DNA from: Acidobacteriota bacterium
GTDB taxonomy: Bacteria; Acidobacteriota; Blastocatellia; RBC074
Assembly (NCBI GenBank): GCA_018268995.1
Contig: JAFDVL010000011.1
Location: 1 to 64,000, forward strand
Direction: 5' to 3'
Length of the DNA: 64,000 nt
Shown here: piece by piece, positions 8,598-18,266 of the stretch
Layout of the letters: the number at the start of each line of letters is the position of its first letter
Numbering within the stretch: position 1 is the first letter of the stretch
Program-made: the position numbers and the translations under genes
The notes under the pieces: generated by a model
Told to the model about the DNA's origin: nothing
Database searches by the model: none
The model's input: the letters and a program-made list of their open reading frames with translations, nothing else

Positions 8598-8662
8598 GGG
8601 CAAAAAAATGGAGCTTTCGTCTGAAAGTTCATTTTGCCCGCGACGCAAACCGCCAGTTTGCG
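8598..8662. repeat. Two adjacent hairpins between propeller genes
   Basis: The first hairpin (8598-8639) pairs GGGCAAA...GAAAG-type arms: GGGCAAAAAAATGGAGCTTTC against GAAAG and TTTTGCCC. The second (8644-8662) pairs CGCAAAC with GTTTGCG around a five-base loop. They lie in the 88-bp gap between the propeller genes and could stabilise or separate parts of a shared transcript. Confidence 0.5.
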
Positions 8663-8667
8663 CAACC

Positions 8668-9996
8668 TTATTTTTTCTCCGAAATACAGAACAGCGTATT
8701 TTGCCCGCGCAGGAAAATCTCGTCATTGATAATGACAGGCGAGGCAATGAACGTTTGATCCTCTAAGGTATTCGTTGCCAGCACCTCAAACGTCTCACCC
8801 ATTTTTACTACCACAATATCGCCTTCTTCCGTTGCCAGATAAATCTTTCCATTTGCGCCAACCGGCGAGGCTTTGAAGTTGTACGGTTTGGGCAGACGCG
8901 TACGGTGATAATAGGGTTTACCTGTTTTCGCGTCAAAGCAACTGAATTGCCCGTTGTCAGTCAGCGTATACAGTTTGCCGTCGTGCAAGAGCGGCGAGGG
9001 CGTGTAAGAAGTCCCGCGCGTCTCGCTCCATAACACGGCATCCGTTCCCGTCAAATCGCCTTCCCTTCCCAATTTGATGGCCATCAACTTTGGATCGCGG
9101 AATCCGGTCATCGCGTACAGAACACCATCGTGATAAATCGGCGCAGGAATCGCGTTCAGCCCCAGTCCGGCGCATTCCCAAATTACTTTGCCATTGCTCA
9201 AATCATAGCTGCGAACTTTCCCCGTTGCGCTCACAACCACCTGCGGGCGTCCGGCGTGTTCGATGACCAAAGGCGTGGCCCACGCGCTGACTTCATCGCG
9301 TTTTTTCCGCCACAACTCTTTGCCTGTATGCTTGTCGAGCGTCACAATGAACGAGTCGCTTTCCTGATCGAAATTCAAAATCAGTGTGTCGCCGTGAACA
9401 ACCGCAGCCGTGCCCTCGCCAAACTCATTGCGCATCCGCATCTTCACGCCCAGGTCTTTTTCCCAAATCAATTTGCCGTCCAGGTCATAACAGTAAACCC
9501 CGCGCGAGCCGAAAAAGGCATACACGTTCTTGCCATCCGTCACAGGCGCATTCGAGGCATGGCTGCCGTACATGCGATGATACCCCTCGTGCGGCACGGC
9601 GGTTTTCGCGGTCTTCTGCCACAGCACTTTGCCCGATTTTTTTTCGAGGCACATGACGACAAATTGTTGTTCCTGATTTGCCCCTGCGCCACCGTTCGGG
9701 TGGCGTCCATCGCTGGGTTGATTGCCTGTTTTTCCGGTCGGAATCGCGGTCGTCAAAAAGATTTTCTCGCCCCACACAATCGGCGTCGAAAAGCCCCGTC
9801 CGGGGATGGCTGCCTTCCATTTGACGTTTTCGGTGTCGCTCCATTTTAGGGGTGCATCGCTGCGCGCCATGCCGTTGAAATCCGGCCCGCGCCATTGCGG
9901 CCAATGACTGAGTTGGGCGTTATTGGTTTGAGCGCTGACGCTGAGGAAGGCGGTGACAAGGAGAATGGCGGGCAAAACCGTGCAGTGTTTTTTCAT
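8668..9996 (-). CDS. Exported PQQ-like beta-propeller protein
   Basis: 442 residues with a signal peptide (1-22). The mature chain begins near HWPQWRGPDFNGMARSD, the family's N-terminal signature, followed by about seven propeller blades with motifs such as CLEKKSGKVLWQ, TLDKHTGKELW and CFDAKTGKPYY. The NQPSDGRHPNGGAGANQE loop replaces the Gly-rich loop of its neighbour. It is very similar along its length to the protein encoded at 10021-11379, so the two are tandem duplicates, 24 bp apart and probably co-transcribed. NCBI-style annotation would call this PQQ-binding-like; BamB is another propeller, but BamB is a lipoprotein and no lipobox is present here. Confidence 0.87.
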   Translation of the reverse strand: MKKHCTVLPAILLVTAFLSVSAQTNNAQLSHWPQWRGPDFNGMARSDAPLKWSDTENVKWKAAIPGRGFSTPIVWGEKIFLTTAIPTGKTGNQPSDGRHPNGGAGANQEQQFVVMCLEKKSGKVLWQKTAKTAVPHEGYHRMYGSHASNAPVTDGKNVYAFFGSRGVYCYDLDGKLIWEKDLGVKMRMRNEFGEGTAAVVHGDTLILNFDQESDSFIVTLDKHTGKELWRKKRDEVSAWATPLVIEHAGRPQVVVSATGKVRSYDLSNGKVIWECAGLGLNAIPAPIYHDGVLYAMTGFRDPKLMAIKLGREGDLTGTDAVLWSETRGTSYTPSPLLHDGKLYTLTDNGQFSCFDAKTGKPYYHRTRLPKPYNFKASPVGANGKIYLATEEGDIVVVKMGETFEVLATNTLEDQTFIASPVIINDEIFLRGQNTLFCISEKK

Positions 9997-10020
9997 GGCA
10001 TCTGCTCCTTTGTAATGGCA

Positions 10021-11379
10021 TTACGATTTCTTTTCGCTGATGCAAAACAGCGTGTTCTGGCTGCGCAGGAAAATCTCGTTATTCAGAATAACTGGCGAGG
10101 CAATGAACATTTGATCTTCCAAAGTGTTCGTTGCCAACACCTCATATTTTTCGCCCATCTTCAAAATGACGACATCGCCATCTTCGGTGGCCAGATACAA
10201 TTTGCCATTCGCACCGACGGGTGATGCTTTGAAGTTGTAAGGTTTCGGCAATCGTTGTTGATGATAATACGGCGATCCTGTTTTCGCATCGAAACAACTG
10301 ATCATTCCGTTATCGGTCAGCGCGTAGAGTTTGCCATCGAACAACACGGGCGATGGAGTATAAGAAAGCCCGCGCGTCTCGCTCCACAACACGGCATCGG
10401 TGTTCGTCAAATCGCCTTCTTTGCCCAACTTGATTGCCAGCAATTTCGGATTTCGATAGCCACTCATCACATAGACCACGCCGTTGAAATGAACTGGGGC
10501 AGGAATCGTGTTCATGCCCAGTCCGGCGCATTCCCAAATCAATTTCCCGTCGTTCAGGTTGTAGCTGCGGACTTTGGTTGTGGCGCTGATGATCACCTGC
10601 TTCTTGCCTGCGTGTTCGACCACCAGCGGCGCAGCCCAATTGGAAATTTCTTCGCGCTTCGTGTTCCAGATTTCTTTGCCTGTTTGTTTGTCGAGCGCGG
10701 CAAGGAATGAGCCGCCTTTGTGATCGAAATTCAAAAGCAGCTTGTCACCTTCCAGCACGGCGGCGGTGCCTTCGCCAAATTGTAGGTGCATTTGCATCTG
10801 GACTCCGAAATCCTTTTCCCAAATCAGCTTGCCATTCACGTCGTAGCAATACACGCCGCGCGAGCCGAAAAATGCGTACACGTTCCTGCCATCGGTCACA
10901 GGTGAATTGGAAGCAAAGCTGCCATACGTGCCGTGATAGCCTTCATGGGGAACAGCCGTTTTGGCGGTTTTCTGCCACAAGGTCTTGCCCGTCTTTTTAT
11001 CCAGACACATAACCACAAATTGATGCTCCAGATTTGCGCCCGCGCCGCCGCCGGGGCCACCACGTCCGCCACCGGGTCGGCCTCCTGCTTGGTCAGGAGC
11101 CGCCGCAGTTGCAACCTTGCCTGTAGGAATCGCCGTAGTCAGGAAAATTTTGTCCCCCCAAATCACAGGCGTCGAATGCCCACGTCCAGGGATTGCGGCT
11201 TTCCATTTGACGTTTTCCGTATCGCTCCATTTTGTGGGCGCATCGCTGCGCGCCATGCCATTGAAATCTGGCCCTCGCCATTGTGGCCAGTGACTCAGAT
11301 TGTTGCTGGTTTTCTGTGCGGTTGTTCCAATCGCCAAAACGAATATGGCTAACGCCACAAAGGAAAGCGTTTGTCTCAT
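10021..11379 (-). CDS. Exported PQQ-like beta-propeller protein, tandem duplicate
   Basis: 452 residues from ATG 11379, which has GAGAGG seven bases upstream. A signal peptide (1-22) precedes HWPQWRGPDFNGMARSD. Blades carry CLDKKTGKTLWQ, ALDKQTGKEIW and CFDAKTGSPYY. A Gly/Pro/Arg-rich loop (AGGRPGGGRGGPGGGAGA) around residue 100 is the main difference from the paralogue downstream. The stop codon of the TonB receptor is 20 bp upstream, so this is the first of the propellers following that receptor. A periplasmic or surface partner role for the receptor is an inference from position. Confidence 0.87.
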   Translation of the reverse strand: MRQTLSFVALAIFVLAIGTTAQKTSNNLSHWPQWRGPDFNGMARSDAPTKWSDTENVKWKAAIPGRGHSTPVIWGDKIFLTTAIPTGKVATAAAPDQAGGRPGGGRGGPGGGAGANLEHQFVVMCLDKKTGKTLWQKTAKTAVPHEGYHGTYGSFASNSPVTDGRNVYAFFGSRGVYCYDVNGKLIWEKDFGVQMQMHLQFGEGTAAVLEGDKLLLNFDHKGGSFLAALDKQTGKEIWNTKREEISNWAAPLVVEHAGKKQVIISATTKVRSYNLNDGKLIWECAGLGMNTIPAPVHFNGVVYVMSGYRNPKLLAIKLGKEGDLTNTDAVLWSETRGLSYTPSPVLFDGKLYALTDNGMISCFDAKTGSPYYHQQRLPKPYNFKASPVGANGKLYLATEDGDVVILKMGEKYEVLATNTLEDQMFIASPVILNNEIFLRSQNTLFCISEKKS

Positions 11380-11399
11380 GTATCCTCTCTTGATGCTTT

Positions 11400-14300
11400 C
11401 TAAAATGACAATCTCAACGCCAATTGAATTTGCCGCGCTGAAGTCGTGGTCGAGCGAATGACGCCGAATGAAGGCAATTTCTGACAAGGTTTGGTCAAAT
11501 CAGGATTGCCGCTGCTGTCGTAAGGCTGACACGCAATTGCATTCGCTGCGGTCGAAGGCGTGTTGTTCGCCGCTGCGGTTCCGGCATACACGAGCAGGCC
11601 GGGATTGCTGAAATTCGCGCGATTGAAAAGATTGAAAGACTCGATGCGGAACTGTGCATTGAAGCGTTCGGTGATACGCGTGTTCTTCACCAGTGCCAGA
11701 TCAAACGTGCGCAGGTTCGGGCCAATGAACGCGTTGCGCCCAATGTTGCCGAGGGTGCCTGAAGGTTGCAGCACAAACGCCTTTGGATCGAAATACTGAT
11801 TTGGGTTGCCGATGACGGCGGATTTGTATGTGTAGCCTGCGGCCAAACTCGGACGATCCGGGCCGACCAACGGACTGGCCGAAGGCGACCATTTCGATTG
11901 CGAGCGATTTGCCTGCAAAAAGACGGTCAACGGATTCCCGCTGCGCATTTGCCCAATGCCGATCAGGTTCCAGCCGCCCAGCACCTTGCCCGCGCCACCT
12001 TGCAAGCCTTTGGCAAACGGTAATTCCCAGGTGAAATTGAAAACCCAATTATGCGCTGCGTGATAATCCGCGAGGCCCTTGTTGTAATTCAGCCCTGGCA
12101 ATTCGGGCAGCGCAGACACCGTACCGTTTGTCGCGTCAGAGAAAAAGGTCGAAGCCTGTGTCGTGTCAATGTTGCGTGAGAACGTGTAGGACGATTGAAA
12201 ATCTACGCCCTTGCTGAAGCGTTTGCGCACTTCAAAAAGCAACGCGTTGTACCACGAATTGCCATCGCTGGTTTTCAACTCAATCACGCCAAATCGCGGA
12301 TTGCGGCGCGGCGAATTGTTTGGGAAAAACCATGTACCATCTGCTTGTTGTACCGGCACGCCCGTGTTCACATCTGCATTGCGCAACAAATGAATCCCGC
12401 GCGATCCGGCATAGCCCACGGTCACCACCGTATCGAACCACAATTGTCGCTGCACGTTCAGATTGTAGAGATGAACATTCGGGTTTTTCAGATTCCATTC
12501 AATTGGGCGCACAGCGGAAATCCCGGCTGTCGCAAAATTCGGGTTCGGGAAGGTTGGATTTGGAATTACCGGGCGCGGCGTCGCGGGAGGGTTCGTTACG
12601 GTCACAATCAGGTTTTGCTGGTTGTTTGTGTTGAAGTAAATGCCGTAGCCGCCGCGCAAACTGGTTTTGCCATCGCCGAAAATATCCCACGCAAAGCCTA
12701 CGCGCGGCGAAATGTTTTTCGTCGTCGGATTTTGATAAAGCGGCCCCGGCGTTAGTGCCGTATCGGTGAACACATTCTTGAGCGAAACATCGCGCCGATC
12801 CAGCGGCACGGTGGCGTATTCATAGCGCAAGCCCAAATTCAATGTCAGCCGCTGCGTCAGCTTGTAATCATCCTGTGCGTAAAATCCGAGCGTCGTAAAG
12901 CGCCAGTACCGATCAAATTGCGCTTCGGGCGTCAGACCAACGAACGAACGCGGCACATTGCGAAGGAAGCTACTCAAATCCGCAAATGAATAAATCCCCA
13001 ACGAAAATGTCGGGTTGACCATGTTGTCCTGATAACGTTCGACCAGCCCGCCGAATTTGAATAGATGCTTGCCGCGCGTATGCACAATGCCTTCGCTGAA
13101 GCTGAACAGATTTTGCACCAATTTCAGGTTTACGGAATTTTGCGGCCCGATACGCAGCAAACCACCCACATCAATGTTGCCCATAAATCGGCGGCCCGGC
13201 ACAAACGGCGGCAGTTGCGTGGACAAATTCGCCTGCACGTCCTGCCCGATGCGCGTGCGGCTGAAACCGATGCGCGACGTGCTGACGGTGTTCGCGGAAA
13301 TTAACCAGGTATGTTCGATGGTCGTGAATTGGTTGCGCGAAATGAATGACCGCGGAAATTGCGGATAATCTGTCGGCAGCAGTTGATCTGCATCATCAAA
13401 CGTGTAGCGCACAAAGGACTGATGGTTGTCATTAAACTTGTGATCCACACGACCGGAAGCAAAATCCTGATCCAGCGTTTGCCGAAAACCAAAATAGTAA
13501 TTCGCAATTCCACCACCGATGGACGGGCCATTTGGTAACGGATAGAGATCAAGATACGGTTTGATCGCAGCATTCACGGTGACAGTTCCGCTCGGCAAAA
13601 TGCCCTGCCGTGCGTTCGCGTCCGGCACGAACGTGCTGATCGTGCGCCCCAGCCGTTCGCGCAAGCCTTCATAGCTGCCAAAGAAAAAAGTGCGGTCAGC
13701 TTTGATCGGGCCGCCCAGTGTCACGCCAAACTGATTGCGCTTGAATTCAGGCTTGCCCAGTGGTTGGCGATCAAAGAAATTGCGCGCGTCCAAATTGTCG
13801 TTGCGATGAAATTCATAGAGCGATCCGTGAAAATCATTGCCGCCCGATTTGCTGATGGCGTTGATTTGCCCGCCAGAGTTGCGACCAAATTCGGCGCTGT
13901 AGGAATTTGTTTCCACGCGAAACTCACGGATGCTTTCGGTGCCGAGCGCCGTGCCTGCCGCGCTGCCCGCCGGGCCATTCGTAATATCGTTTTGCAAGGT
14001 GCCATCCAGCAGGTACACATTTGAGCGTGGGTCTTGCCCGTTAATACTTGCCGCCGTACCGTGTGCCACAGCCGAACCGCCATCACGGTGCGGATAGGCG
14101 ACTACGCCCGGTTGTAGAAATGCCAGATCCGTGTAATTACGCCCGTTGAGCGGCAGTTCACGAATCGCCCGCTCTCCGACCAGAAAGCTCAGCTCCTGGG
14201 TTTGCGTGTTCACAGTGGATTGGACAGTCTCTGAAAAATCGTCCCCGGTGATGGCCCCAACTTCCAGGGTGATATTGATGACGCTGGACTCACCAATCGC

Positions 14301-14594
14301 CAGGATGACATTGTTTCGCACATAGGGTTTGAAGCCTCCCTGCTCCGCGCGAATTTCATAAGCACCAACCCGCATTTCAGGAAACACATACCGACCTTGC
14401 GCGTCGGTTACTACCGTACGGGTCAGATTCGTTTCCAGATGACGCGCCGTTACTTTAGCGCCCATCACGAGGGCACTTTGCTGATCCTGCACCGTCCCGG
14501 TAATAGTGCTGGTGGTTTGTGCCAAAAGAGAACTGCCGAAGCAAGAAAGACCAAGAGCGACCAATATCGCGCGAAGAAGTTTGTGAATTTGCAT
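11400..14594 (-). CDS. TonB-dependent receptor, Oar-like, with carboxypeptidase-regulatory domain
   Basis: 1064 residues from ATG 14594; the frame is open to 14873 but the signal peptide ([18 protein letters not shown]...) marks this start. A CarboxypepD_reg Ig-like domain (about 27-110: [14 protein letters not shown] ... [15 protein letters not shown]) is followed by the plug, with [17 protein letters not shown] and the [17 protein letters not shown] segment, and then the 22-strand barrel ending in the aromatic IQLALRLSF. Oar-like receptors are abundant in Acidobacteriota and are thought to import oligosaccharides or other large substrates or to secrete proteins; the ligand is not predictable. 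Three exported propellers follow with short gaps, suggesting one operon. A dyad lies just upstream. Confidence 0.92.
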   Translation of the reverse strand: MQIHKLLRAILVALGLSCFGSSLLAQTTSTITGTVQDQQSALVMGAKVTARHLETNLTRTVVTDAQGRYVFPEMRVGAYEIRAEQGGFKPYVRNNVILAIGESSVINITLEVGAITGDDFSETVQSTVNTQTQELSFLVGERAIRELPLNGRNYTDLAFLQPGVVAYPHRDGGSAVAHGTAASINGQDPRSNVYLLDGTLQNDITNGPAGSAAGTALGTESIREFRVETNSYSAEFGRNSGGQINAISKSGGNDFHGSLYEFHRNDNLDARNFFDRQPLGKPEFKRNQFGVTLGGPIKADRTFFFGSYEGLRERLGRTISTFVPDANARQGILPSGTVTVNAAIKPYLDLYPLPNGPSIGGGIANYYFGFRQTLDQDFASGRVDHKFNDNHQSFVRYTFDDADQLLPTDYPQFPRSFISRNQFTTIEHTWLISANTVSTSRIGFSRTRIGQDVQANLSTQLPPFVPGRRFMGNIDVGGLLRIGPQNSVNLKLVQNLFSFSEGIVHTRGKHLFKFGGLVERYQDNMVNPTFSLGIYSFADLSSFLRNVPRSFVGLTPEAQFDRYWRFTTLGFYAQDDYKLTQRLTLNLGLRYEYATVPLDRRDVSLKNVFTDTALTPGPLYQNPTTKNISPRVGFAWDIFGDGKTSLRGGYGIYFNTNNQQNLIVTVTNPPATPRPVIPNPTFPNPNFATAGISAVRPIEWNLKNPNVHLYNLNVQRQLWFDTVVTVGYAGSRGIHLLRNADVNTGVPVQQADGTWFFPNNSPRRNPRFGVIELKTSDGNSWYNALLFEVRKRFSKGVDFQSSYTFSRNIDTTQASTFFSDATNGTVSALPELPGLNYNKGLADYHAAHNWVFNFTWELPFAKGLQGGAGKVLGGWNLIGIGQMRSGNPLTVFLQANRSQSKWSPSASPLVGPDRPSLAAGYTYKSAVIGNPNQYFDPKAFVLQPSGTLGNIGRNAFIGPNLRTFDLALVKNTRITERFNAQFRIESFNLFNRANFSNPGLLVYAGTAAANNTPSTAANAIACQPYDSSGNPDLTKPCQKLPSFGVIRSTTTSARQIQLALRLSF

Positions 14595-14616
14595 TGTATG
14601 AGCAACCCTGAAACAC

Positions 14617-14635
14617 GTGATCGAAGCCAGATCAC
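14617..14635. promoter_or_regulatory. Possible operator dyad upstream of the TonB receptor
   Basis: GTGATC and GATCAC are separated by seven bases (GTGATCGAAGCCAGATCAC), 23 bp before the receptor ATG. The arms are perfect and the size suits a dimeric regulator or a leader hairpin. No cognate regulator is identifiable. Confidence 0.3.
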
Positions 14636-14788
14636 AGATTTTATTAGGAATTAAGCAACCGATTCTAACTGTGGCTCCCTTGAGTTGCAATTTACGCAAC
14701 CCCTGTGGGATAGTACGCGCCAGTCCGGTTGCAGGTTTCCAAAGGTTTTCGTCATCTCGATTGTGAGCAAAGTTTCGGATTTTCTCCA

Positions 14789-15073
14789 ATGAAACAATTG
14801 TTTCTTGTGCTACTGATCGTGGTGCTGTACGCGTTACATCAGGACGTGTGGTTCTGGCGTACTGCTTCGCCATTGCTTTTCGGCTTTTTGCCTGTTGGCA
14901 TTACCTATCACGTTTGTTTCACGCTGGCAGTCTCTGCCTTGATGGGGCTGCTTGTAAAGGTGGCCTGGCCAAAGCATTTGGAAAACGTGGGAGAAAAGAA
15001 AAGTGAGACAACTCCCCCGCCTGCTTCCGCCTCGACTCCCTTACTTTCAGAAAGCGAGGACGCTGCCTCTTGA
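14789..15073 (+). CDS. DUF3311 small membrane protein, symporter partner
   Basis: 94 residues from ATG 14789, with two membrane helices (about 3-20 and 38-60) and a conserved ALHQDVWFW motif between them, matching the DUF3311 family. A Pro/Ser-rich polar tail follows. Members of this family are regularly encoded directly before sodium:solute symporters, as here: its TGA overlaps the symporter's TTG start as TTGA. I infer that it is a small subunit or assembly factor for the transporter. A weak TTGCAA-18-GATAGT promoter match lies at 14685-14714. Confidence 0.82.
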   Translation: MKQLFLVLLIVVLYALHQDVWFWRTASPLLFGFLPVGITYHVCFTLAVSALMGLLVKVAWPKHLENVGEKKSETTPPPASASTPLLSESEDAAS

Positions 15074-16689
15074 TTCCTGCCATCGTCGTTTTCATTTATC
15101 TCGCGTCCGTTTTGTACATTGGCATTTTTGCTTTTCGCCGCTCAACCCATCGCAATGAGGCAGAAGATTACTTTTTAGCGGGGCGCTCGCTGGGGGTGTT
15201 TGTCTTTTTGCTGTCGCTGTTCGGGACGAATATGACAGCGTTTGCGCTGCTTGGTTCATCAGGACATGCCTTTGCAAATGGGATTGTAACCTATGGTTTG
15301 ATGGCATCGTCGTCGGCGCTGATTGTGCCGTTGTCGTTGTTCTTGATCGGCACGCGGATGTGGGCGCTGGGCAAAGAATACGGCTTTATGACGCCTGTGC
15401 AAATGTTTCGCGACCGCTGGGAATGCTCGCACATTGGCACCGTCATCACCGTTGTACAGGCCGCGTTGCTTGTGCCGTACATCATCATCGGCGTGATGGG
15501 TGGTGGCACGACGATGAATGCCATCAGCGGTGGGCGCATTCCGTATTGGGTTGGTGGTGCAATCGTTGCGTTGGTTGTGATGAGCTACGTTTTCTTTGGA
15601 GGAATGCGCGGCACGGCCTGGGTCAATGCGTTTCAGACAATTCTGTTTTTGCTGTTTGGCGCAATCGCGCTCAGTGTGATTGGTGCGGGCATGGGTGGCT
15701 TTGGCAAAGCAGTAAATGAATTGATGGCATCGCCCGCAACGTCAGCTTTGCTCACGCGCGAACGGGTTTCGCCGCTGTATTTTTTCAGTTATACGTTCAT
15801 TCCGCTATCCTCGATTTGCTTCCCGCACATCATCATTTTTTGCCTGACCGCTGAGCGACTGCAACATTTCAAAAAGACTGTGGTGTTGTACCCGATTTGC
15901 ATGCTGGCGATCTGGCTTCCCGCCGTATTTTTAGGCGTGACGGCAAATCGGGCGGTTGAAGTGCCCGCGATTCAAGCCAAGATCGAAGCGCGCCGCACGT
16001 TGGCAACACAAAGTGCAACCTTATCGCCCGATCAAAAAACGCAACTGCGCGCCAAGTCTGCGGGGGATGATGTGTTAGTGCGATTGCTCGAACATTACGC
16101 TCCGCTCTGGCTGGCTGGCTTACTTGGTGCAGGAATTATGGCTGCCGTGATGGCTAGCGATTCGCAAATCCTTGCGCTTTCGACGATGTTCACTGAAGAC
16201 ATCTTTGCGTTTTACGAAGGCAAGGCAAAGTTTGGCGAAGCAGCACAAGTGTATACAGGGCGTATTTTTATTATCCTGTTGACGATCATTGCCTATGTTG
16301 TGGCGCTGCGCTGGCCGCAATCTATTTTTGACTTAGCCGTACAGTTTGCATTTTCAGGCTATTCAGCATTGTTGCCATTGTTGGTCGGAGCATTATTTTG
16401 GAAGCGCAGCACAAAATGGGGCGCGCTGGCGGTCACATTGTGGGCGGCAGCAGCGGTCACCGCCGTCGCCATTTTTCAATCCGTTGTTCCCGCACCTGCT
16501 CCGGGCACGGAAACAGGATTTGGTTCTTTGTTTGGACAAGCGCTTATCAGTCGCACTCCGGCAGGAACTGCGGTGCTGGGCTTTCTTCCTGTTGTTCCGA
16601 TGGTCATCATTTCTTTCCTGCTGATGATCACAGTTTCGTTGTTAACATCGAAACCAAACGAGCAAACGCTTCGTCGTTATTTCCGATAA
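15070..16689 (+). CDS. Sodium:solute symporter (SSF family)
   Basis: 539 residues, about 13 membrane helices. N-terminal signatures are [20 protein letters not shown] and [18 protein letters not shown], typical of the SSS family (pantothenate, proline or sugar carriers). It starts at TTG 15070 inside the stop codon of the DUF3311 gene, with GAGGA about ten bases upstream, so translation should be coupled. A cytoplasmic loop (about 305-340) is Arg/Ala/Gln-rich. The substrate is unknown; family members move organic acids, sugars or amino acids with sodium. Two MFS carriers and an alcohol dehydrogenase lie nearby. Confidence 0.9.
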   Translation: MIPAIVVFIYLASVLYIGIFAFRRSTHRNEAEDYFLAGRSLGVFVFLLSLFGTNMTAFALLGSSGHAFANGIVTYGLMASSSALIVPLSLFLIGTRMWALGKEYGFMTPVQMFRDRWECSHIGTVITVVQAALLVPYIIIGVMGGGTTMNAISGGRIPYWVGGAIVALVVMSYVFFGGMRGTAWVNAFQTILFLLFGAIALSVIGAGMGGFGKAVNELMASPATSALLTRERVSPLYFFSYTFIPLSSICFPHIIIFCLTAERLQHFKKTVVLYPICMLAIWLPAVFLGVTANRAVEVPAIQAKIEARRTLATQSATLSPDQKTQLRAKSAGDDVLVRLLEHYAPLWLAGLLGAGIMAAVMASDSQILALSTMFTEDIFAFYEGKAKFGEAAQVYTGRIFIILLTIIAYVVALRWPQSIFDLAVQFAFSGYSALLPLLVGALFWKRSTKWGALAVTLWAAAAVTAVAIFQSVVPAPAPGTETGFGSLFGQALISRTPAGTAVLGFLPVVPMVIISFLLMITVSLLTSKPNEQTLRRYFR

Positions 16690-16767
16690 AAGATTTCTTT
16701 ACGATCACCCAAAATATTTTGTAACGCGCGGATTTTTTCTGATCGCGTACCTTCTTCTGCTTGAGCT

Positions 16768-18114
16768 ATGACCAATGAAACCTCTTCCCGTCTCACATCT
16801 GTGCAATGGCTGATCTGCATCATTGCCGCGATTGGCTTTGCATTCGACACATATGAATTGCTGATGCTGCCGCTGATTATTCGGCCTGCCATTGAGCAGC
16901 TTGGCCCTTTTCAATTTGGTTCGCCGGATTTCACGCGGTGGCGCGATTTGATGTTTTACGTCCCTGCGGTATGCGGCGGTATTTTTGGATTGCTCGGCGG
17001 GTATCTGACAGATCGGTTAGGCAGGCGACGGATTTTGACCTGGAGCATTTTGCTCTATGCGTTTTCGGCCTTGGCAGCAGGCTTTTCGACTTCGCTGCCG
17101 ATGCTGCTGTTCTTCCGCACGACAACATTCATTGGCGTTTGCGTAGAATTTGTCGCGGCGGTGGCGTGGCTGGCAGAATTATTCACCGAACCCAAACGCC
17201 GCGAAAATGTGATTGGCTGGACGCAGGCGTTTTCTTCACTGGGCGGCTTTATGGTCAGCCTGATGGCGTTGCTGATTGCCAAAATTGCGTTGTCTCTGCC
17301 CGCGATTCACGGAGGCCATGACAACTGGCGTTACCTGCTGATCTCCGGCATTATCCCGGCGATTCCGTTGATCGTCATTCGCCCGTTCCTGCCTGAATCA
17401 CCTGTTTGGCAGGAACGGCGGGCAGCGGGCACCTTAAAGCGGCCTTCTCTTGCCGCACTTTTCCAGCCCGAATATCGCAAGACCACGATTATCACAGCGA
17501 TCATGTTTGCGTGCAGCTTAGGTGCGGCATTCGGTGCGATTCAGCAATTGCCGCAAATTGTTCCGGCACTGGTTCCGCCTACACCCGGCATGCCGCCGCC
17601 ACAACGCGCTCAACTTGTCCAGGGCACAGTGGCAGGCGTGCAAACCATGCAGGAGCTTGGCGGACTGATTGGCAGAATGCTTCTAGCCTTTCTTGCTGTC
17701 CGTATCGCCTCACGCCGCAATCTGATTCGTGTTTTCCTGTTGCCTGGTTTGGTGATTGTGCCGCTCGTATTTCTTTTCCCGGCGGTGTCGGATTTGGCCT
17801 TACTCAGATGGGGCATCTTTTTCGCCGGATTGTTCACAGTGGCCCAATTAAGCTTTTGGGGGAATTACCTGCCGCGCGTCTATCCGGTGCATTTGCGCGG
17901 CACAGGCGAAAGCTTTGCGGCCAATATTGGCGGGCGGATGATTGGGACTTCTGCCGCGCTGCTCACAACACAATTTGCTGCTGCAATGCCGGGAACGACT
18001 CCGGCCACCAAACTATCTTATGGCGCAGCAGCCGTAGCGTTGTTGGTCTATGCCATCGCTGTCGTCGCAAGTTTCTGGTTACCTGAACCACCGGAAAAAG
18101 ACTCGGCGGAGTAG
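16768..18114 (+). CDS. Major facilitator superfamily transporter
   Basis: 448 residues with 12 predicted membrane helices. The MFS signature between helices 2 and 3 is GGYLTDRLGRRRIL. FAFDTYELLMLPLII in helix 1 and PESPVWQERR in the central loop resemble metabolite:proton symporters of the SP/aromatic acid groups. The stop codon abuts a large palindrome shared with the convergent MFS gene (18255-19529). The start ATG lies 78 bp after the symporter and lacks a strong ribosome site. The substrate is unknown. Confidence 0.88.
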   Translation: MTNETSSRLTSVQWLICIIAAIGFAFDTYELLMLPLIIRPAIEQLGPFQFGSPDFTRWRDLMFYVPAVCGGIFGLLGGYLTDRLGRRRILTWSILLYAFSALAAGFSTSLPMLLFFRTTTFIGVCVEFVAAVAWLAELFTEPKRRENVIGWTQAFSSLGGFMVSLMALLIAKIALSLPAIHGGHDNWRYLLISGIIPAIPLIVIRPFLPESPVWQERRAAGTLKRPSLAALFQPEYRKTTIITAIMFACSLGAAFGAIQQLPQIVPALVPPTPGMPPPQRAQLVQGTVAGVQTMQELGGLIGRMLLAFLAVRIASRRNLIRVFLLPGLVIVPLVFLFPAVSDLALLRWGIFFAGLFTVAQLSFWGNYLPRVYPVHLRGTGESFAANIGGRMIGTSAALLTTQFAAAMPGTTPATKLSYGAAAVALLVYAIAVVASFWLPEPPEKDSAE

Positions 18115-18266
18115 CCACGAAGTAACACGAATTTTCACGAAATAAAATAAGCCACAGATTCTTACGGATTCACACAGATAATTGCTCATGGCAAATATGA
18201 ATCTGTGAAAATCTGCGTCAATCTGTGGCTAAAAACAATTCGTGAAAATTCGTGTTACTTCGTAGC
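18112..18266. repeat. Nested palindromic repeat covering the stop codons of two convergent MFS genes
   Basis: Outer arms CCACGAAGTAACACGAATTT (from 18115) and its near-perfect complement (to about 18261), and inner arms carrying AGCCACAGATT and ACACAGAT units (around 18151-18179 and 18200-18232). The plus-strand gene's TAG (18112-18114) touches the left arm, and the minus-strand gene's TAA (18255-18257) lies inside the right arm. It can fold on either strand and probably acts as a two-way transcript end. Confidence 0.8.
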
